A stretch of 18,689 nucleotides of DNA from an uncultured Lachnospiraceae bacterium. GTDB taxonomy: Bacteria; Bacillota; Clostridia; Lachnospirales; Lachnospiraceae. A model generated the notes under the pieces. That model searched no databases and had not been told where the DNA came from. It saw only the letters and a program-made list of their open reading frames with translations. Shown here in pieces: positions 14,636 through 18,689 of the stretch (the stretch's first letter is position 1; the number at the start of each line of letters is the position of its first letter). The DNA is taken from contig CALDLG010000204.1 of the NCBI GenBank assembly GCA_937910785.1, positions 1-18,689 of the forward strand, given 5' to 3'. A program made the position numbers and the translations under genes.

Positions 14636-14679
14636 CTGCCATCTTGCAGCCAGACTATCAAGTTGCCAGAAGATGGCAG
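14636..14679 (-). other. Inverted repeat between permease and YdcF-like genes
   Basis: CTGCCATCTT (14636-14645) and AAGATGGCAG (14670-14679) form a perfect 10-bp stem with a 24-base loop. In the transcript the right arm ends exactly where the AGAAGGAGG ribosome site of the YdcF-like gene begins. There is no T-run after the stem, so it is not an intrinsic terminator. It could tune translation or mRNA processing between the two genes. Confidence 0.5.
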
Positions 14680-14714
14680 ATAATATTTTCAAACAATAAC
14701 ATTTCCTATCCTTG

Positions 14715-17243
14715 CTAAGCCATGTCATCTCTAAGTGCATCAATAATATTTTCTTTCCGGATTTTGCCGGTAGCATACAGCATTGTAATAAAAACAATAC
14801 AAAATACACCTGATACGCTGATTATTATGCTTTGCCACGGAAAACGATACGAAAATCCTTCAAGCTGTTCATTCGTAACCAGCCCTTTATAAATCAGCCA
14901 TGAAAGAATACTCGCAATCGGCACTCCAAACAGAATCGTGCGCAATCCATAAAAGAAACACTCGAAATTCATCATCCGGTTAAAACCATGTTCTGACATT
15001 CCAACCGAGCGCAGCATGGCAAGTTCCCGCCTCCTGATGCGAATGTTTGTTGAAATCGTATTAAATACATTTGCAACCGCAATCAATGAAATCATAGCTC
15101 CAAAGGCGTAAATAAACACATCTACTACAAAAGTGATGCTCCGAAACAGATCAACAGCGGAAGACAGATTGATAAGTGTATAGTCATAGATAATCCCCGA
15201 ATCTGTAATTTCAGACTGAATCTGCGCCATTGTCTGCGCAGGCGTATCTGTCCAAAAAGTCAGACCTGATTTAGAGAATCCCGTTAATCCGTCAAAATCA
15301 GCGTTCATTGACCATGGAATCACCATAAAAAATAAGTATTCCGGTGTAGAATCAAGCGGAAGCATATCTAACGGATAATTATCCACCACGGTTGCACAGA
15401 CTGTTTTTGCCATTCCCTCGTGGGGAAGGTTATTTTCCCCCGCATCAGAATAAATGGTAAATTCCATCTCCTTTCCCATGAAAAAAGCCTTATGCTCTGA
15501 AGTATCCATGATAACAGCGAGGACTTTTGCCCCCTGACCACTGTATTCTTCTTTGGGAAAATCAAGGCTCTCTATGAATTCATAATAGACCGCATCCTCA
15601 ATAAATTGTGCATAGATTGGAATTCGACCATCTGTCTGAAACCGTCCTCCCGCAAAGTCATCGGGAATCCCCTTCACAGTTCCCGAATAAAGCAAATCTG
15701 CCTGCCATGTGCTTTTACTGATTCCCATAACATTTTTCAATCTATCGTGCAGCGTAATAAGTTCGTCCTGTGGCATTTCGTCTGCATAAAATGAAATATC
15801 ACCATCAGCTTCCACAGTCAATTCCTTTGCAATTCCTTTCAAGGTATTGCCAAAGGCACTGCCCGTTACAAACAGTACAACACTTAAAGTTAATGACAAT
15901 ATGACGCTGCGGTAGCGGCGCTTATTTCTCCGGAAATTTTTAAGAGCCAGTATTCCTTCCAGACCATAAATACGTTCGGATATTTTGGAAACTTTAACAT
16001 CTTTTGCTTCGGTCCTGATCTCACCAGTCTGCCGGATACACTCCATCACCGGAATAGCAGCAGCTTTTCTCGCCGGAATATACGCTGATATTAAAATTGT
16101 GACCAGACTGATTACGATAGCCGCAGTCAGCGCCGGAAAGGAAACCGACAAGGTAAGCGGTACATTACTGGTTGAAATTGTAGCAAAATTTTTTTCAACA
16201 ATCGGCAATGCGAAAGCAACACTTCCAATCCCCGCCGCCACACCAAACGGAATACCAAGTACACCGATACAAAGACCTTCAAATAAAACGGAACCCTTTA
16301 GCTGTCTGGCAGTTGCCCCTACGGACATAAGAATGCCAAACTGATGAATACGTTCATTCAATGAAATATGAAAGGAATTATAAATCAGGAAAACCGAGCC
16401 AATCATGATGATCGCAGCTAATATTCCTCCAACAGAAAACATGACAGCATTAAACAGGGTATTTTCCGATACTCCATAAAAACGCAGTACATCTTCATTC
16501 AGAACGAAAGGAACCGAACCTGCGAAACGGTTTCCATATTCCTTTACCTTTTGCGGGCTATCCAATGTGATAAACAGATTGTACCGCCCTGCCATATCGT
16601 CAGTCGTTGTTCTCGTAATCAATGTATAACCCGGCGAATCATGTTCTTCAAATCCGGCTCTTTCATAAGTCCCTACAACCGTATAGGTTTTCTTCTCCAC
16701 AGTAATCAGCATTTCCTCCGAATTGTATGGATCATGCTGCGTCAGTAAATTTCCATCTGTTTCACGGTGGCCAATCGCAAGGTTAAGCTGCTCTCCCACC
16801 GGAATCCGCACACCTGCCTTAACAGAAACATGATTAGGTATCATAATTTCCGTATCATTCTCAGGTAATCTGCCTGAAATCAGCGTAACCGGCAGCCTCT
16901 CAAACGTCTCATCCGTAAAACCTGCAAGAAATAAATAAGGCTTTTCAGTGCTTTTTGCTCCGTCCAACAAGGCATACCCAATATTTTCAAAAACGACTGT
17001 ATCCGTAACCTCCGCATCTTGCATCCTTTCCTGTATGAAATCCGAATCTACATTTACAAAATCAATATACCAACTGCCACATTTGGCTATTGAGCCATCA
17101 ATCAAATATTGTATGAGCGATGTTCCGAAAGTGGCAACAGTCGTAAACAGCGCCGCAGACAATACCACACCAATGACTGTCACAAACGTGCGGGTGCGGT
17201 TTTTCTTTAACCCCTGCAAAGCAACCTTATGAAAAATATTCAT
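14715..17243 (-). CDS. ABC transporter permease with two FtsX domains
   Basis: The 842-residue membrane protein is the permease of an ABC exporter or sensor module of the MacB/LolCE/antimicrobial-peptide type. It is built as two similar halves. Helix 1 is near residues 18-40, followed by an extracellular domain of about 220 residues, then FtsX helices at about 266-403 (SLNERIHQFGILMSVGATAR is the cytoplasmic coupling loop). The second half has a helix at about 444-465, another large extracellular domain, and helices at about 698-830 with the matching coupling loop RRRELAMLRSVGMSEHGFNR. The coupling loops face the ATPase. Its start ATG overlaps the ATPase stop codon (ATGA), a sign of translational coupling. 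Unlike BceB-type permeases (about 650 residues, ten helices, one large loop) it has two large loops, so peptide-detoxification is possible but not proven. Confidence 0.88.
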   Translation of the reverse strand: MNIFHKVALQGLKKNRTRTFVTVIGVVLSAALFTTVATFGTSLIQYLIDGSIAKCGSWYIDFVNVDSDFIQERMQDAEVTDTVVFENIGYALLDGAKSTEKPYLFLAGFTDETFERLPVTLISGRLPENDTEIMIPNHVSVKAGVRIPVGEQLNLAIGHRETDGNLLTQHDPYNSEEMLITVEKKTYTVVGTYERAGFEEHDSPGYTLITRTTTDDMAGRYNLFITLDSPQKVKEYGNRFAGSVPFVLNEDVLRFYGVSENTLFNAVMFSVGGILAAIIMIGSVFLIYNSFHISLNERIHQFGILMSVGATARQLKGSVLFEGLCIGVLGIPFGVAAGIGSVAFALPIVEKNFATISTSNVPLTLSVSFPALTAAIVISLVTILISAYIPARKAAAIPVMECIRQTGEIRTEAKDVKVSKISERIYGLEGILALKNFRRNKRRYRSVILSLTLSVVLFVTGSAFGNTLKGIAKELTVEADGDISFYADEMPQDELITLHDRLKNVMGISKSTWQADLLYSGTVKGIPDDFAGGRFQTDGRIPIYAQFIEDAVYYEFIESLDFPKEEYSGQGAKVLAVIMDTSEHKAFFMGKEMEFTIYSDAGENNLPHEGMAKTVCATVVDNYPLDMLPLDSTPEYLFFMVIPWSMNADFDGLTGFSKSGLTFWTDTPAQTMAQIQSEITDSGIIYDYTLINLSSAVDLFRSITFVVDVFIYAFGAMISLIAVANVFNTISTNIRIRRRELAMLRSVGMSEHGFNRMMNFECFFYGLRTILFGVPIASILSWLIYKGLVTNEQLEGFSYRFPWQSIIISVSGVFCIVFITMLYATGKIRKENIIDALRDDMA

Positions 17244-17929
17244 GACTGCACCACCTGCCTCTCATCCCTTACCACTTTTCCGTCTGCGATGCTGATAATG
17301 CGGTCTGCCTGTAAAGCGATATTTTCATCATGCGTAACGATAATCAATGACTGATGGTATTTACAATGGCTTTCTTTCAGGAGACGAATAATCTCCTGCC
17401 CGTTACGGCTGTCCAAGCTTCCTGTGGGTTCGTCCGCCAGCATCACTGCAGGCGCATTCATCAGGGCACGTCCAATCGCAACACGCTGCTGCTGCCCGCC
17501 TGAAAGCTGGTTCGGCAGATGTGTCTTTCGCTCCTGTAATCCTAAGAGTTCCAACAAATCATCCAGCCGCTCTTTGTTGACTTTTCTTTTATCCATGAGA
17601 ATCGGCAGGGTAATATTCTCTACTACATTCAGTGTTGGAATGAGATTGTGGAACTGATAAATCAGACCTACCTGCCTTCTGCGGAATATGGCAAGTTTTT
17701 CGCTGCTCTGGGCATATACATCCTGCCCGTCCAGATAAATCTTACCGCTTGTAGGGACATCTACGCCTGCAATCGCATGAAGCAGTGTGGATTTCCCAGA
17801 GCCGGAAGTACCAATGATAGCAGTAAAATCACCTTTCTCAATTTCCAGGGATACATGGTCTAATGCTGTAACCATATTTTCATTCCTGCCATAGACCTTG
17901 CACAAATTTTCAATTTTCAAAAACTCCAT
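17240..17929 (-). CDS. ABC transporter ATP-binding protein
   Basis: The 229-residue ATPase energises the downstream permease and shows all required motifs: Walker A GTSGSGKST at residues 40-48, the Q-loop Gln92 (YQFHNLIP), the signature LSGGQQQR at 142-149, Walker B VMLADEP with catalytic Glu167, the D-loop SLD, and the switch His200 (VTHDEN). These are of the MacB/LolD/BceA type used by FtsX-domain permeases. The ATG at 17929 has AAAGGAGG 8 bases upstream. The gene stop overlaps the permease start by four bases. It is transcribed after the histidine kinase, with a 101-base gap containing a promoter and operator candidate. Confidence 0.93.
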   Translation of the reverse strand: MEFLKIENLCKVYGRNENMVTALDHVSLEIEKGDFTAIIGTSGSGKSTLLHAIAGVDVPTSGKIYLDGQDVYAQSSEKLAIFRRRQVGLIYQFHNLIPTLNVVENITLPILMDKRKVNKERLDDLLELLGLQERKTHLPNQLSGGQQQRVAIGRALMNAPAVMLADEPTGSLDSRNGQEIIRLLKESHCKYHQSLIIVTHDENIALQADRIISIADGKVVRDERQVVQS

Positions 17930-17959
17930 TTTATGAGCCTCCTTTCATCTGATACCCAT

Positions 17960-18014
17960 ATCATAGGATTTTGAACTTACTTTTCTGTGACTTTTTTGTG
18001 ACTGATTCGTCACA
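17960..18014 (-). promoter_or_regulatory. Promoter and response-regulator box before the ABC transporter genes
   Basis: On the minus strand two direct repeats GTCACA (18002-17997 and 17991-17986) start 11 bases apart, the usual half-site distance for OmpR/PhoB-type response regulators. An inverted copy, TGTGAC, lies further upstream (18014-18009). The closer box overlaps a poor -35 (ACAGAA), 17 bases before TATGAT (17965-17960). A weak -35 covered by a direct repeat is the layout of an activated promoter. It would drive the ATPase and permease genes. Confidence 0.55.
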
Positions 18015-18031
18015 TCTCTATAAGAAGTCTG

Positions 18032-18689
18032 TCATTTTGGAAAACGGACGGCAAATACCGCTCCGCCCTGTGGGTGATTTTTGGCTGCAATCGTCCCGCC
18101 ATGCCGCATAATAATCGTCCGACAGAGGGCAAGCCCAATCCCATATCCCGTTGCCCCTGCATCTTTTCCACGATAAAAGCGCTCAAACAAATGTGGTAAA
18201 TCTTCTTTCTTAAACCCAGTCCCATCATCATGGAACGTGATTTGCATAAATAAAGGATTGTCTTCACAGGCAATCCGGATATTTCCATTATCCCTCACAC
18301 TTTCGATACAATTTTTAATAATGTTCTGAAAGCTTTCCGAAAGCCAATGGGAATCGCCCCAAATTTCTACATCCTCCGGTATATCAGTCGTTACCCGGAT
18401 ATTATGCAACTCCATTGAAATCAGGAAAGGACGGAGCGAAGCTGATACTAATCTGCCCACATTGATCTGCTCCTTTTTGAAAGTCACAATACCTGCATCC
18501 AGTCGTGATAACTTTAATAAAGAGGTAAGCAAAAAATCCATTTGCCCAAACAGTTCCCCTGCTTCCCTGAGCAATGCCTTCTGTTCCTTCTTATCCGCAT
18601 CTTTCTCCAATAATGACAGGATAATATTCACTGACGTAAGCGGAGTACGGAGCTGGTGGGAAATATCCGCAAGGGAATCTGCAAGATGC
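18032..18689 (-). CDS. Sensor histidine kinase, 5' end outside the window
   Basis: Only the catalytic C-terminal ~218 residues are present; the sensor and membrane part lie past the right edge. The phosphoacceptor helix is complete, with the His in ISHQLRTPL encoded at 18658-18656. The ATP-binding domain follows: N box SFQNIIKNCIES, G1 HDDGTGF, F box LFERFYRG and G2 GYGIGLALC, ending with GGAVFAVRFPK. The protein phosphorylates itself and passes the phosphate to a response regulator, which should lie upstream (beyond 18689). The gene ends 102 bases before the ABC ATPase gene on the same strand, a typical layout for kinases controlling peptide-antibiotic resistance transporters in Firmicutes. 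The frame is open to the window edge, so the start cannot be given. Confidence 0.92.
   Translation of the reverse strand, partial: HLADSLADISHQLRTPLTSVNIILSLLEKDADKKEQKALLREAGELFGQMDFLLTSLLKLSRLDAGIVTFKKEQINVGRLVSASLRPFLISMELHNIRVTTDIPEDVEIWGDSHWLSESFQNIIKNCIESVRDNGNIRIACEDNPLFMQITFHDDGTGFKKEDLPHLFERFYRGKDAGATGYGIGLALCRTIIMRHGGTIAAKNHPQGGAVFAVRFPK

Noticed and set aside
1..18689. CRISPR arrays, tRNA, rRNA, integrase, complete insertion sequence
   Set aside because: I looked for spaced direct repeats, cloverleaf-like sequences and transposase motifs and found none that held up.

Overview
The window looks like a chromosomal stretch of a low-to-moderate GC Gram-positive Clostridia member, most likely a gut Lachnospiraceae relative. 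The reasons are strong AGGAGG-type ribosome binding sites, frequent GTG/TTG starts, lipoprotein-type sugar-binding proteins, a PL26-like carbohydrate enzyme, and a kinase/ABC-exporter locus of the Firmicutes type. The assignment comes from gene style, not from a marker gene.

Left part (1-8.5 kb), intact metabolic and signalling genes: a lipoprotein sugar-binding protein on the minus strand; divergent from it, a GGDEF diguanylate cyclase whose C-terminal GAF domain is cut off by a one-base shift in a run of five C; a small uncharacterised protein; a large protein of the exo-rhamnogalacturonan lyase (PL26-like) family with no signal peptide; and a TetR regulator followed by a CrtI-type FAD oxidoreductase, probably one operon.

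Middle part (8.5-14.1 kb), accessory DNA mixing intact small genes with gene debris. Intact: an ECF sigma factor with a cysteine-containing C-terminal extension and its own ECF-type promoter, followed by a DUF2461 protein; a GNAT acetyltransferase; an AraC regulator facing a cupin protein tail to tail. Broken: a possible exporter tail, a MarR remnant, the 3' end of a type A chloramphenicol acetyltransferase, the 3' end of an AbiEii-type toxin joined back to back with it, and a 46-codon N-terminal stub.

Right part (14.1-18.7 kb): a minus-strand antimicrobial-peptide-type module reading histidine kinase (cut by the window edge), ABC ATPase, duplicated FtsX permease, then a membrane protein resembling the N-terminal half of YdcF. 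Two GTCACA boxes 11 bp apart before the ATPase gene are a plausible binding site for the partner response regulator, which must lie beyond the right edge.

I found no rRNA, tRNA, CRISPR array, or complete insertion sequence. No clearly new multi-gene system is demonstrated. The sigma factor/DUF2461 pair and the remnant junction near 13.36 kb are the parts most worth checking.
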